Positions 9,634 to 18,168 of a stretch of DNA of 64,000 nt are shown here, piece after piece. Within the stretch, counting starts at the first letter, position 1. Each line of letters begins with the position of its first letter. The stretch covers positions 8,246,001 through 8,310,000 of the forward strand of contig NC_003155.5 in assembly GCF_000009765.2 (NCBI RefSeq), in the 5' to 3' direction. The notes beneath the pieces are model-generated. The model searched no databases. It was given only the letters and a program-made list of their open reading frames with translations, and was not told the origin of the DNA. This DNA comes from Streptomyces avermitilis MA-4680 = NBRC 14893 (GTDB lineage: Bacteria > Actinomycetota > Actinomycetes > Streptomycetales > Streptomycetaceae). The position numbers were made by a program, and so were the translations under genes.

Positions 9634-10319
9634 CGGTGCCTGGAATAGAGCGTGAGTTCATGACGGGCCCGGTAAGGGGTACCGCGGGCCCCTCTCGGCC
9701 CTTGGGCGGCGCGCGCGGCTGGAGGTGTCCTGCGCGGCGCTGTGCCGGCCGAGGAAGCCGCGTCCCTCGCCCCCCTCGGCGAGGCAAGCCTCTTGCGTCG
9801 CCACGTCACGACTCAACGTACCCACGGCACATGGGCAGTTGACGGGCCGTCACGCCCGCCGCCCATCGAGGACGTCGTCGACCGGTCGACGACCTCCGGC
9901 CACGCGAAGAGGGCGGGGCGCTGCTCGGTCGGCCGACGCGCGCACCGAGAACGTCGTCGCGGGAGTCGGGCTTCGGCTGGACGGTCTCCCCGTACCGCTT
10001 CTTCCCGGGCCCGGCCGTGAGCATCGGTCGACGCGGGCTGCTGCCCGGCTTCCCGCGGCGCGACGATGCCGAGCGACGCTGTGCGCGGCTCACCGGCCAC
10101 ACCCCGCGGGACACGGCTCTCCCCACCCGGCACGCGGGCCCGCGGCAGGCGATCGTCATGCCGCGCGTCGCCCACCGTCACGTGCGCTGCGGCGAGGTGG
10201 CCCTTACGGCGGATCCGGACGCACTGAACCTGCACCACGGCGACCTGCGAGCCGTGGTGCAGGGCAGCTACGGGGATCGAGGGACCACGCGCGGGCCGCG
10301 CGCCGCCTCGTGCCGTGGG
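9634..10319. other. gene-poor stretch
   Basis: About 690 bp with no frame that looks coding on either strand: the open frames present are Arg/Pro/Ser-rich, lack ribosome sites and conflict with one another. It contains one perfect 20-bp palindrome (9874-9893, centred on ACCGGT). It may be decayed sequence, a transcript 5' region or an unrecognised RNA; I cannot tell. Confidence 0.5.
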
Positions 10320-10748
10320 TCAGGCGGCCTCGCGCCGCATGTCCGGCACCCGCATCGGGCGCGAACCGGGGCCGCCGACGTGCGAGAACGGCTGCGTCCG
10401 CCAGTCGAGGCCCTGAGGGAGCGTCAACAGCAGGGCGGTGTCCTGCTCCTGGGGTTCGACGGACTCGTCCGCCGGCCGGGCGTCGGCGGCCTGGCGGCCC
10501 GTACCGGCGCAGACCGTCAGCCCGAACGGGTTCCACGGGGTCGCGCACAGCGCGTGCTCGGGCAGGACCTCCTCGTCCGCCAGGAGCGCGATCGGTTGCG
10601 CGCAGTCCGGGCAGACGACCCGGTACATCTCGAAGGTGTCGTAGGCGTCGAACTCGTCCTCGCCGGGTTCGACACCCTCCGGCTCGGGCTCGATGACGAG
10701 CTGCTGCCGCTTGGGTGCGGTACGACCTGGGCGCTTAAGACTCTGCAT
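10320..10748 (-). CDS. hypothetical protein with a CxxC knuckle
   Basis: A 142-aa protein from ATG 10748, which has GGGGGAG about 6 nt upstream; the frame stays open to 10778 but that start has no ribosome site. It begins with a basic QSLKRPGRTAPKRQQ tail, followed by an acidic segment and a region VVCPDCAQPIALLADEEVLPEHALC, where a CxxC and a later Cys could bind zinc. The C-terminus is disordered. It is probably a small cytosolic regulatory or hypothetical protein found across Streptomyces; function unknown. It is divergent from the Lrp-type regulator. Confidence 0.65.
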   Translation of the reverse strand: MQSLKRPGRTAPKRQQLVIEPEPEGVEPGEDEFDAYDTFEMYRVVCPDCAQPIALLADEEVLPEHALCATPWNPFGLTVCAGTGRQAADARPADESVEPQEQDTALLLTLPQGLDWRTQPFSHVGGPGSRPMRVPDMRREAA

Positions 10749-11016
10749 GGGATTCTCCCCCTCGGGCTGGGCCGACAAGGCACTGCGGCCTCGACCACAG
10801 CAAGCACTTCCCGCCCCGTCTCGGCGGTAATCACGAGAACATCACGGAGCCTGTTCGGGCACTGTGTCGTTCGTCACATGCCGCGCGCAGATGCCCGACG
10901 CGGTGGATTTGTCCCACGGGCGGCCGGCAGCCGGCCGTCGGCCACATCACGAACCGGGTATGACCTGCGCGGCTCAGGTATCCGAGGAGATCAGACGCAC
11001 TGTAGGTTCTTGCGCC

Positions 11017-11457
11017 ATGGAGGAGCTCGACCGACAGATCGTGCAGCTGCTCGTCGCCGATGGGCGGATGAGCTACACCGACCTGGGCAAGGCCACCGGC
11101 CTGTCCACGTCGGCCGTGCACCAGCGGGTACGTCGCCTGGAACAGCGCGGCGTCATCCGCGGCTACGCCGCGGTCGTGGACTCGGAGGCCGTCGGGTTGC
11201 CCCTGACCGCCTTCATCTCGGTGAAACCGTTCGACCCGAGCGCCCCCGACGACATCGCGGAACGCCTGGCCGGCGTCCCGGAGATCGAGGCGTGCCACAG
11301 CGTGGCCGGCGACGAGAACTACATCCTCAAGGTCCGCGTCTCGACCCCGCACGAGCTGGAGGAGCTCCTCGCCCGGGTGCGGACGCTCGCGGGCGTCTCG
11401 ACGCGTACGACGGTGGTGCTGTCGACGCCGTACGAGGCACGCCCGCCGCGGATCTGA
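11017..11457 (+). CDS. Lrp/AsnC-family regulator
   Basis: A 146-aa protein with a compact N-terminal HTH (LDRQIVQLLVADGRMSYTDLGKATGLSTSAVHQRVRRLEQRGVI) and a C-terminal RAM/AsnC effector domain (VAGDENYILKVRVSTPHELEELL). It should form oligomers that respond to an amino acid. ATG at 11017 gives the usual family length; an upstream ATG at 10960 would add 19 residues and has no clear advantage. It ends 47 bp before an amidohydrolase, and the two are probably co-transcribed. Confidence 0.88.
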   Translation: MEELDRQIVQLLVADGRMSYTDLGKATGLSTSAVHQRVRRLEQRGVIRGYAAVVDSEAVGLPLTAFISVKPFDPSAPDDIAERLAGVPEIEACHSVAGDENYILKVRVSTPHELEELLARVRTLAGVSTRTTVVLSTPYEARPPRI

Positions 11458-11504
11458 CGGCCCCGGCCGCCACGGGAGCGCACGCAGGCGCGAGACTGTT
11501 CCCC

Positions 11505-13127
11505 ATGAGTGAGAGCACCGCCCCGTCGGACACCGTGCTGCTGCGCGGTGGAGAAGTCCACAGCCCCGCCGACCCCTTCGCGACCGCGATGGTCGTGGAA
11601 CGCGGACAGGTCGCCTGGGTCGGCTCGGAAGGCGCCGCGGACGCCTTCTCGGCCGGTGTCGACGAGGTCGTGGACCTCGAAGGCGCCCTGGTCACCCCCG
11701 CATTCACCGACGCGCATGTGCACACCACCTCCACCGGGCTCGCGCTCACCGGCCTCGACCTGTCCGGCGCACCCTCCCTGGAGGCGGCCCTCGCCCTCGT
11801 ACGCGACTTCGCCGCGGCCCGCCCGGACGACCGGGTCCTGCTCGGCCACGGCTGGGACACGGCCCGCTGGCCCGGCGGACGCCCCCCGACACGCGCCGAA
11901 CTCGACGAGGCGGCCGACGGGCGTCCGCTGTACCTCTCCCGGATCGACGTCCACTCGGCGGTCGTCAGCACCGCCCTGCTCGACCTGGTGCCCGGCATCA
12001 CCGGCCGCGCCGGATACCTGGACGGCCCGCTGACCCGCGACGCCCATCACGCCGTCCGCGGCGCCGCGCTCGGCGCCGTCTCCCCGGCCCAGCGCACCGA
12101 GGCCCAGCGTGCCGCCCTCGCGCACGCCGCCTCGCTCGGCATCGGTTCCGTCCACGAGTGCGCGGGCCCCGAGATCTCCTCCGAGGACGACTTCACCGGC
12201 CTGCTGCGCCTCGCCGCCGAGGAGACGGGCCCCCGGGTCGTCGGCTACTGGGCCGAGTGGGGCGAAGAGGGCATCGACAGGGCGCGTGCCCTCGGAGCGG
12301 TCGGCGCCGCCGGTGACCTCTTCGTCGACGGCGCGCTCGGCTCGCACACCGCCTGCCTGCACCAGCCGTACAGCGACGCCGGGCACACGGGTACGGCCTA
12401 TCTGGACGACGACGCCGTCGCCGCCCACGTGATCGCCTGCACCGAGGCGGGCCTCCAGGCGGGCTTCCACGCCATCGGCGACGCCGCCGTGACCTCCGTG
12501 GTCGAGGGCGTGCGCGCCGCCGCCGAGAAGGTCGGCCTCGCCCGCGTCCGCGCCGCCCGGCACCGCGTCGAACACGCCGAGATGCTCACCCCCGAGACCA
12601 TCGCGGCCTTCGCGGAACTCGGCCTCACCGCCTCCGTGCAGCCCGCCTTCGACGCGCTGTGGGGCGGCGCGGACGGCATGTACGCGCAGCGCCTGGGCGC
12701 CGAGCGGGCCCGTACGCTCAACCCCTTCGCCGCCCTCCTGCGGGCCGGCGTACCCCTTGCCTTCGGCTCCGACAGTCCCGTCACCCCGCTCGACCCGTGG
12801 GGCACCGTCCGCGCGGCGGCCTTCCACCGCACGCCGGAGCACCGTGTCTCCGTGCGCGCCGCGTTCACGGCGCATACGCGTGGCGGATGGCGGGCGATCG
12901 GACGGGACGACGCGGGGGTCCTGGTGCCGGGCGCGCCCGCCGACTATGCCGTGTGGCGCACCGAGGAACTGGTCGTGCAGGCCCCCGACGACCGCGTCGC
13001 CCGCTGGTCCACCGACCCGCGCTCGGGCACCCCGGGACTGCCCGACCTGACCCCCGGCGGAGACCTGCCCGTCTGCCTGCGGACCGTGGTGGGCGGGCGG
13101 ACGGTATTCGTACGGCCCAACGAGTGA
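11505..13127 (+). CDS. amidohydrolase of the YtcJ/NfdA type
   Basis: A 540-aa metal-dependent hydrolase of the amidohydrolase_3 branch. The metal-binding TDAHVHTTS (HxH) is near residue 70, followed by the conserved ADGRPLYLSRIDVHSAVVST, FHAIGDAAV and FGSDSPVTPLDPW segments. Family members hydrolyse N-substituted formamides or exocyclic amides; the substrate here is unknown. ATG at 11505 is chosen because it lies just after the Lrp gene and gives the full N-terminal beta sandwich. No signal peptide is present, so it is cytosolic. Confidence 0.85.
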   Translation: MSESTAPSDTVLLRGGEVHSPADPFATAMVVERGQVAWVGSEGAADAFSAGVDEVVDLEGALVTPAFTDAHVHTTSTGLALTGLDLSGAPSLEAALALVRDFAAARPDDRVLLGHGWDTARWPGGRPPTRAELDEAADGRPLYLSRIDVHSAVVSTALLDLVPGITGRAGYLDGPLTRDAHHAVRGAALGAVSPAQRTEAQRAALAHAASLGIGSVHECAGPEISSEDDFTGLLRLAAEETGPRVVGYWAEWGEEGIDRARALGAVGAAGDLFVDGALGSHTACLHQPYSDAGHTGTAYLDDDAVAAHVIACTEAGLQAGFHAIGDAAVTSVVEGVRAAAEKVGLARVRAARHRVEHAEMLTPETIAAFAELGLTASVQPAFDALWGGADGMYAQRLGAERARTLNPFAALLRAGVPLAFGSDSPVTPLDPWGTVRAAAFHRTPEHRVSVRAAFTAHTRGGWRAIGRDDAGVLVPGAPADYAVWRTEELVVQAPDDRVARWSTDPRSGTPGLPDLTPGGDLPVCLRTVVGGRTVFVRPNE

Positions 13128-13235
13128 TGTCCGGGGACGGCGCGGCGGCGATCACCACCGGCCGCCCGGCGCGCGACCTGCGCATCCTCCGCACTGCCCG
13201 GTCGGATGAGGGAATCGTCGCAGCTCGAACGGCTG

Positions 13236-13266
13236 TTGACAGCCGACCTCGGGGGGCCGGTAGGTT
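13236..13266 (+). promoter_or_regulatory. strong promoter-like element in the 13.1-13.7 kb gap
   Basis: TTGACA at 13236-13241 and TAGGTT at 13261-13266, 19 bp apart, match HrdB-type boxes closely except for the slightly long spacer. It lies about 470 bp upstream of ppm1. Confidence 0.45.
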
Positions 13267-13272
13267 CGGCCG

Positions 13273-13605
13273 GGTCCACCACCGGACGTCCGACCGGGGA
13301 ACTTCCGCGCACTCGCCGGAGCGTCGCTGGGCCAGGGGTGGTGCGCCGCACCGGCGCACCGCCACTGGGAGCCAGGCCCAGCACCCGCGCCACGACGAGG
13401 GATCGTTCCGCACGCCGGACGGAGGTCCCTCCCTGCTCGAGCGGAACCGAGAGTCTGGGGGGAAGGGTGTGACCCGGGTGGGGCCCGGACGCTCAGTAGA
13501 CAACGGCTCTCGGTCGACCCGCAGCCAGCGGGCCCCAGGTCGGCCCGAAGGGCGCCGGGCCCCGATTCCGTGGCGTGCACGCGGACGGGCGGCGGAATCG
13601 GATGC
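13273..13605 (+). ncRNA. candidate structured RNA or long leader of ppm1
   Basis: The 609-bp gap between the amidohydrolase and ppm1 has no credible gene. Downstream of the promoter-like element it can fold strongly. GCTGGGCC (13326-13333) pairs with GGCCCAGC (13375-13382) and encloses a 9-bp hairpin (13340-13348 with 13352-13360). CGATTCCG (13563-13570) pairs with CGGAATCG (13593-13600) near the end. It did not match RNase P RNA, tmRNA, SRP RNA, 6C RNA or a riboswitch class that I can recall. It could be a free RNA or the ppm1 leader. Confidence 0.3.
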
Positions 13606-13736
13606 GCGCACTGGCGCAAAAGTGCCTCTTACCCGACTCTTGTGTAATCGACACCCCCCATACGAACGTGCTGACACGTCGGTGCAGGCCGCGGCCACTA
13701 TGGTGGACCCCTGCGTACGGACTTGAAGGGGCAGCA

Positions 13737-14534
13737 GTGAACGACGGCGACGAGACCCTCACGGCAGGAGCTCAGGGGAGACAGTTCGGCCCGCTCGGCA
13801 CCGCCTTGGTGATCATTCCGACCTACAACGAGGCGGAGAACATCAAGTCGATCGTCGGCCGGGTACGGGCCTCCGTGCCCGAGGCGCACGTCCTCGTGGC
13901 CGACGACAACAGCCCCGACGGCACGGGCAAGCTCGCGGACGAGCTGGCCGTCGAGGACGACCAGGTGCATGTGCTGCACCGCAAGGGCAAGGAAGGGCTC
14001 GGCGCCGCGTACCTCGCGGGCTTCCGCTGGGGCCTGGACAACGGCTACGGCGTACTGGTCGAGATGGATGCCGACGGCTCGCACCGGCCGGAGGAGCTGC
14101 CCCGGCTGCTCACCGCGCTCAAGGGCGCCGACCTCGTGCTCGGGTCCCGCTGGGTGCCGGGCGGCCGGGTCGTGAACTGGCCGAAGTCCCGCGAGTTCAT
14201 CTCCCGCGGCGGCAGCCTCTACTCGCGCCTCGCCCTCGACCTGCCGCAGCGCGACATCACGGGCGGCTACCGGGCCTTCCGCCGCGAGACCCTGGAAGGG
14301 CTCGGCCTCGACGAGGTCGCCTCCCAGGGGTACTGCTTCCAGGTGGACCTGGCACGCCGCACCGTCAAGGCCGGCTACCACGTCGTCGAGGTGCCCATCA
14401 CCTTCGTCGAGCGGGAGTTCGGCGACTCCAAGATGAGCCGCGACATCCTCGTCGAGGCGCTGTGGCGCGTCACGACGTGGGGCGTCGGGGAACGGGTCGG
14501 ACGGATCACGGGCCGGGGGCCCAAGTCCTCGTGA
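13737..14534 (+). CDS. ppm1: polyprenyl-phosphate mannose synthase
   Basis: A 265-aa GT2 glycosyltransferase: VIIPTYNEAENI, ADDNSPDGTG, the metal-binding EMDADGSH, and the RDITGGYRAFRRETLEGL/FQVDLARRT signature of dolichol-phosphate mannose synthases. It moves mannose from GDP-mannose to polyprenyl phosphate on the inner face of the membrane, supplying protein O-mannosylation and phage-receptor glycans in Streptomyces. No C-terminal membrane domain is present, so it is the catalytic-only form. GTG at 13737 has AAGGGG about 7 nt upstream. Confidence 0.92.
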   Translation: MNDGDETLTAGAQGRQFGPLGTALVIIPTYNEAENIKSIVGRVRASVPEAHVLVADDNSPDGTGKLADELAVEDDQVHVLHRKGKEGLGAAYLAGFRWGLDNGYGVLVEMDADGSHRPEELPRLLTALKGADLVLGSRWVPGGRVVNWPKSREFISRGGSLYSRLALDLPQRDITGGYRAFRRETLEGLGLDEVASQGYCFQVDLARRTVKAGYHVVEVPITFVEREFGDSKMSRDILVEALWRVTTWGVGERVGRITGRGPKSS

Positions 14535-14621
14535 ACCGCCGCCTGCGGACCGTACGGGTTCACGGGCGGCGTTGATCATTCCCTTATCCCGCACTGAGCC
14601 GGGGCCAGGCACACTGGACGC

Positions 14622-15194
14622 ATGACGACTGGCGCTCCGACTCCGACGTACCCCGCCCGCCCCCGGCGCTCTCGGCTGCGCACGTTCCTGCCGCTGGGTG
14701 TGGCCGCATGGCTGGTGCTGGAGATCTGGCTGCTCACGCTGGTCGCCGGTGCGGCCGGCGGGTTCACGGTCTTCCTGCTGCTGGTCGCCGGGTTCGTCCT
14801 CGGCTCCGTGGTGATCAAGCGTGCCGGGCGCCGGGCCTTCCGCAACCTCAGCGAGACGCTGCAACAGCAGCAGTCGGACGCGCCGGTGACCCGCGGCAGA
14901 AGCGACGGCAACGGGCTGATGATGCTCGGCGGGCTGCTGCTGATGCTGCCGGGCCTGATCTCCGACGCCCTGGGCCTCCTGCTCCTGATCCCGCCGGTCC
15001 AGAAGGCCGTGAGCCGGTACGCGGAGCGCACCTTCGACCGCAAGATCCGCGAGGCGACCCCCGGCACGCTGGGCGACGCCTTCCAGCAGGTCCGCATCCA
15101 CCGCCCCGACGGCAAGGTGGTCCAGGGCGAGGTCATCAGGCAGGACGGCCCCCAGGACCCGGAGCCGGGCCCGCGCCCGCCGCTGAACCGCTAG
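14622..15194 (+). CDS. fxsA: FxsA family membrane protein
   Basis: A 190-aa membrane protein of the FxsA family, named for the E. coli protein that relieves F-plasmid exclusion of phage T7. Hydrophobic segments occur at about residues 22-60 and 85-115 (LMMLGGLLLMLPGLISDALGLLLLIPPVQ, the family hallmark). A charged cytosolic tail follows. It lies 87 bp after ppm1 and may share its transcript. The role in Streptomyces is unknown. Confidence 0.9.
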   Translation: MTTGAPTPTYPARPRRSRLRTFLPLGVAAWLVLEIWLLTLVAGAAGGFTVFLLLVAGFVLGSVVIKRAGRRAFRNLSETLQQQQSDAPVTRGRSDGNGLMMLGGLLLMLPGLISDALGLLLLIPPVQKAVSRYAERTFDRKIREATPGTLGDAFQQVRIHRPDGKVVQGEVIRQDGPQDPEPGPRPPLNR

Positions 15195-15220
15195 GGCGGC
15201 CCGTCCGGCCGATCATGCAA

Positions 15221-15265
15221 ACGGCACGGCACGGCACGGCACGGCACGGCACGGCACGGCACGGC
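15221..15265. repeat. nine tandem copies of ACGGC
   Basis: Nine perfect 5-bp units in the 177-bp gap between the convergent fxsA and rbpA genes. Length variation by slippage would be expected between strains. Confidence 0.95.
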
Positions 15266-15305
15266 AGACGTCCGTAGGTGTTACGGACAGCACAAAACCG
15301 CAGGC

Positions 15306-15323
15306 GCCGTACATTCGTACGGC
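15306..15323 (-). terminator. terminator of rbpA
   Basis: GCCGTAC/GTACGGC stem with a 4-nt loop. On the minus strand it is followed at about 10 nt by GGTTTT, consistent with intrinsic termination downstream of rbpA. Confidence 0.6.
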
Positions 15324-15371
15324 ACCCACGGTCACGTGCGTGCGTTGTATGCCGCTCTGCCCCCGGAGGGA

Positions 15372-15746
15372 CTACGCGGACTTGCGGCTGTCCCGGGGAT
15401 GAACCGCGATGTTCATCGCGCCGGATCGCAGAACCGCCAGGCGCTCCTCGAGGACCTCTTCGAGCTCCTCACGGGTGCGCCGCTCCATCAGCATGTCCCA
15501 ATGCGTACGCGCGGGCTTGGCCTTCTTTTCCTCAGGGCCGTCGCCGTCCACCAGGAGTGCCTGGGCCCCGCAGACCTTGCACTCCCACTCCGGCGGGATC
15601 TCCGCCTCGACCGAGAAGGGCATCTCAAACCGGTGCCCCTTCTCGCATGCGTACTCCACGGCCTGGCGCGGGGCCAGGTCGATGCCGCGGTCCGTCTCGT
15701 AGCTGGTCACCACGAGGCGCGTGCCGCGAAGAGCTCGCTCACTCAT
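15372..15746 (-). CDS. rbpA: RNA polymerase-binding protein RbpA
   Basis: A 124-aa actinobacterial RNA polymerase accessory protein that stabilises HrdB-type sigma factor in holoenzyme and raises basal rifampicin tolerance. The zinc knuckle ligands reported for the Streptomyces protein, Cys34, His38, Cys56 and Cys59, are all present (EYACEKGHRF, WECKVCG). They are followed by the basic linker and the sigma-interaction helix HWDMLMERRTREELEEVLEERLAVLR. ATG at 15746 has GGGAGG 8 nt upstream. A SigR promoter lies 62-88 bp upstream. Confidence 0.98.
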   Translation of the reverse strand: MSERALRGTRLVVTSYETDRGIDLAPRQAVEYACEKGHRFEMPFSVEAEIPPEWECKVCGAQALLVDGDGPEEKKAKPARTHWDMLMERRTREELEEVLEERLAVLRSGAMNIAVHPRDSRKSA

Positions 15747-15807
15747 GAATCGTGCCTCCCGGGCTTGTCGCCCACAGGACAGGTGTCGCTGTCGTCGTCA
15801 TCCGGTC

Positions 15808-15834
15808 AACGTCCGGTCGGCGGTAAAGATTCCC
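15808..15834 (-). promoter_or_regulatory. SigR promoter of rbpA
   Basis: On the minus strand GGGAAT (15834-15829), exactly 18 bp, then GTT (15810-15808): the SigR consensus GGGAAT-N18-GTT without mismatch. rbpA is an established member of the SigR disulfide-stress regulon in S. coelicolor. Confidence 0.9.
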
Positions 15835-15909
15835 GTTCCGGGTCCCGTTCCGGGTTGTGCGTCGCCGTCGTAGCCGCCCCTTGTTGTACCCACCGGCGCC
15901 CGGTTTGTC

Positions 15910-15927
15910 ACATCTGCTAGCAGATGT
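15910..15927. promoter_or_regulatory. perfect 18-bp palindrome upstream of rbpA
   Basis: ACATCTGCTAGCAGATGT is a perfect palindrome, flanked by GTC and CAC, about 75 bp upstream of the SigR promoter -35 box and 83 bp beyond the end of the MFS gene. It could be an operator or a hairpin; no T-tract follows. Confidence 0.5.
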
Positions 15928-16013
15928 CACCCAGCGTTTCGGCTTCTTTGACGCGCAGTAACGGTACGCCTGGCAGGCCAAACGCGTACACTACCGCCCT
16001 TTGGCCCTGGGCG

Positions 16014-17360
16014 CTAAATCCTTTCGGGAACGGAGTTCCCCGCGTCGCGCACCGCCTGCCGTACCGGAACCCTGGCGAGCAGCACGAATCCGACCACGAA
16101 GAAGGCCACCAGCGAGATGATCGCGTCCCGGTAGCTTCCGGTCAGCTGGTAGGTCAGGCCGAACAGGAGCGGGCCCAGCCAGCTCATGCCGCGGTCGCTC
16201 ATCTCGTACGCCGAGAAGTACTCGGCCTCCTTGCCGGCGGGCACCAGATGCGAGAAGAGGGAGCGGGACAGGGCCTGGCTGCCGCCGAGGACGAGACCGA
16301 TCCCGGACGCCAGGACGAAGAACCAGAAGGGCGCGCCGGCCGGCAGGAAGTAGCCGGCGCCCAGCGTGACCGTCCAGGCCACCAGTGAGCCGAGGATCGT
16401 GCGCCGGGCGCCGTACGTCCGGGCCAGCCGCCCCATGCCCAGGGCGCCGCCCACCGCGAGCACCTGGACGAGCAGCACGGCGACGATGAGCGTGGACTGG
16501 CTCAGGCCCAGTTCCTCGGAGCCGTACACCGACGCCTGGGAGATCACCGTCTGGATGCCGTCGTTGTAGATCAGGTAGGCGAGCAGGAACGAGAGCGTGA
16601 GCGGGTGGCGGCGCATGTCGCGGACGGTCGCCGCGAGCCGGCGCGGTCCGGGGGCGGTGATCTCCTTGACGGGCGACCCGCGGTCGCGCAGCCGCTTCAG
16701 CGGTATGAGGGTGAAGGCGCCCCACCACAGACCCGCCGAGGCCAGACAGATCCGGACCGCGGTGCTCTCCGAGACACCGAAGGAGTCGTGGGCGAGGAAC
16801 AGCACCAGGTTCGCGATGAGGACGAGGGCTCCCGCCGCGTACCCGAACGCCCAGCCGCGGGACGAGACGGCGTCGCGCTCCTCGGGCGGGGCGATCTGTG
16901 GCAGATAGGAGTTGTAGAGCATCATCGAGACGGCCTGCGCGGCGTTGGCGACCAACAGGAGCACGCCGCCCAGCAGATAGCGGTCGCCGTCCAGGAAGAA
17001 CATGCCCGCCGTCGCCGCAGCGCCCACGTAGGCCGTCACCGCGAGCAGCGGCTTCTTACGGCCCGTGCGGTCGGCGGCCGCGCCCACCAGGGGCATCACC
17101 ACGACGGCGACGATCACGGACAGGGACACGGAGTACGCGAAGAACGACCCGGCGCGCACCGGGACGCCCAGCGGATGCACATAGCCGTCCGCGTCCGCCG
17201 CCGACTTCGCGACCGACGTCAGATAGGGGCCGAGGAACACGGTCAGCACGCTCGTCGAGTAGACGGAGCAGGCCCAGTCGTAGAAGTACCAGCCGCGTTG
17301 TTCGCGCCGTCGCTCGGCGGCCTCGTCGGTCGGCCGTGCCTGCGCGGTGTCGGTGCCCAC
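16014..17360 (-). CDS. UMF1-type MFS transporter
   Basis: A 448-aa membrane protein with about 12 helices and the N-terminal signature GWYFYDWACSVYSTSVLTVFLGPYLTS, typical of the UMF1/Atg22-like branch of the major facilitator superfamily. The intracellular loop GAAADRTGRKKP is the MFS A-motif. The substrate is unknown; relatives are suspected amino-acid effluxers. The GTG start at 17360 has GAGG 8 nt upstream. The same strand order (GDPD upstream, rbpA downstream) suggests separate transcripts. Confidence 0.88.
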   Translation of the reverse strand: MGTDTAQARPTDEAAERRREQRGWYFYDWACSVYSTSVLTVFLGPYLTSVAKSAADADGYVHPLGVPVRAGSFFAYSVSLSVIVAVVVMPLVGAAADRTGRKKPLLAVTAYVGAAATAGMFFLDGDRYLLGGVLLLVANAAQAVSMMLYNSYLPQIAPPEERDAVSSRGWAFGYAAGALVLIANLVLFLAHDSFGVSESTAVRICLASAGLWWGAFTLIPLKRLRDRGSPVKEITAPGPRRLAATVRDMRRHPLTLSFLLAYLIYNDGIQTVISQASVYGSEELGLSQSTLIVAVLLVQVLAVGGALGMGRLARTYGARRTILGSLVAWTVTLGAGYFLPAGAPFWFFVLASGIGLVLGGSQALSRSLFSHLVPAGKEAEYFSAYEMSDRGMSWLGPLLFGLTYQLTGSYRDAIISLVAFFVVGFVLLARVPVRQAVRDAGNSVPERI

Positions 17361-17400
17361 CCGTGTCCTCGCTTCCCCGTGGTAGGGGCCGCGCGAGGGT

Positions 17401-18168
17401 TCAGATCCAGGTGCCCCGGTCTTCCAGGACCTTGCGCAGCGTGTCGATGTGATCGGTCATGATGCCATCGACGCCCAGGTCCAGGAGCTGGTGCATCTGG
17501 TGCGGATCGTTCACGGTCCACACATGCACCTGGAGTCCGCGGGCGTGGGCGGCGCGCACGAACCGGTGGTCGGCCACGGGAACGCCCGACTGGGACATGG
17601 GCACCTGGGCGGCGATCGCCGAGCGGCGCAGCGCGGCCGGTATGCCCCAGGAGCGCAGCCGCAGGCTCAGGACACCGCGGATGCCGTACGACGTCGCCAG
17701 CCGCGGTCCGGCCAGGCGCTGGGCGCGAACCACCCGCGCCTCGGAGAACGAACCGACGCAGACGCGGTCCCAGGCGTCCGTGCGCTCGATCAGGTCGAGC
17801 AGCGGGCGCAGGGCCGGCTCGGCCTTGACGTCGACGTTCCAGCGCACCCCGGGGAAGGTTTCGAGCAGTTCCTCGAAGAGGGGCACCGGCTCGCTGCCCG
17901 CCACGCGCGCGTGGCGCACGTCCGCCCAGGGGAGATCGGCGATCCGGCCCGCTCCGTCGGTGACCCGGTCGAGGGTCGAGTCGTGGAAGGCGACGAGTTT
18001 CCCGTCGGACGTCGTGTGCACGTCCGTCTCGATGTAGCGGTAGCCCGCCGCCACCGCGCGCCGGAACTGGACCATGGTGTTCTCCAGGCCGTCCGCCGCC
18101 CCGCCCCGGTGGGCGAAGGCGATCGGGCCCGGATGGTCGAGGTAGGGGTGGCGTATGTGCGCGGTCAC
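17401..18168 (-). CDS. glycerophosphodiester phosphodiesterase
   Basis: A 255-aa GDPD TIM-barrel enzyme without signal peptide. Key motifs are FAHRGGAADGLENT (His20, Glu29), YIETDVHTTSDGKLVAFHD, and the C-terminal WTVNDPHQMHQLLDLGVDGIMTDHID. It cleaves deacylated phospholipids to sn-glycerol 3-phosphate and an alcohol. The frame is open far upstream, but the GTG at 18168 is chosen: it overlaps the stop of the preceding gene as GTGA, indicating translational coupling, and gives the usual family length. Confidence 0.9.
   Translation of the reverse strand: MTAHIRHPYLDHPGPIAFAHRGGAADGLENTMVQFRRAVAAGYRYIETDVHTTSDGKLVAFHDSTLDRVTDGAGRIADLPWADVRHARVAGSEPVPLFEELLETFPGVRWNVDVKAEPALRPLLDLIERTDAWDRVCVGSFSEARVVRAQRLAGPRLATSYGIRGVLSLRLRSWGIPAALRRSAIAAQVPMSQSGVPVADHRFVRAAHARGLQVHVWTVNDPHQMHQLLDLGVDGIMTDHIDTLRKVLEDRGTWI

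Noticed and set aside
9806..10238. Two minus-strand frames of 117 and 141 aa
   Set aside because: Arg/Ser/Pro-rich, mutually overlapping, no ribosome site; treated as noncoding.
13273..13605. Match to RNase P RNA, tmRNA, SRP RNA, 6C RNA or a ydaO riboswitch
   Set aside because: None of the invariant core sequences remembered for these classes could be found in the stretch.
12659..13726. A long plus-strand frame running from the amidohydrolase into the ppm1 leader
   Set aside because: It overlaps the amidohydrolase out of frame and continues through hairpins; shadow frame.
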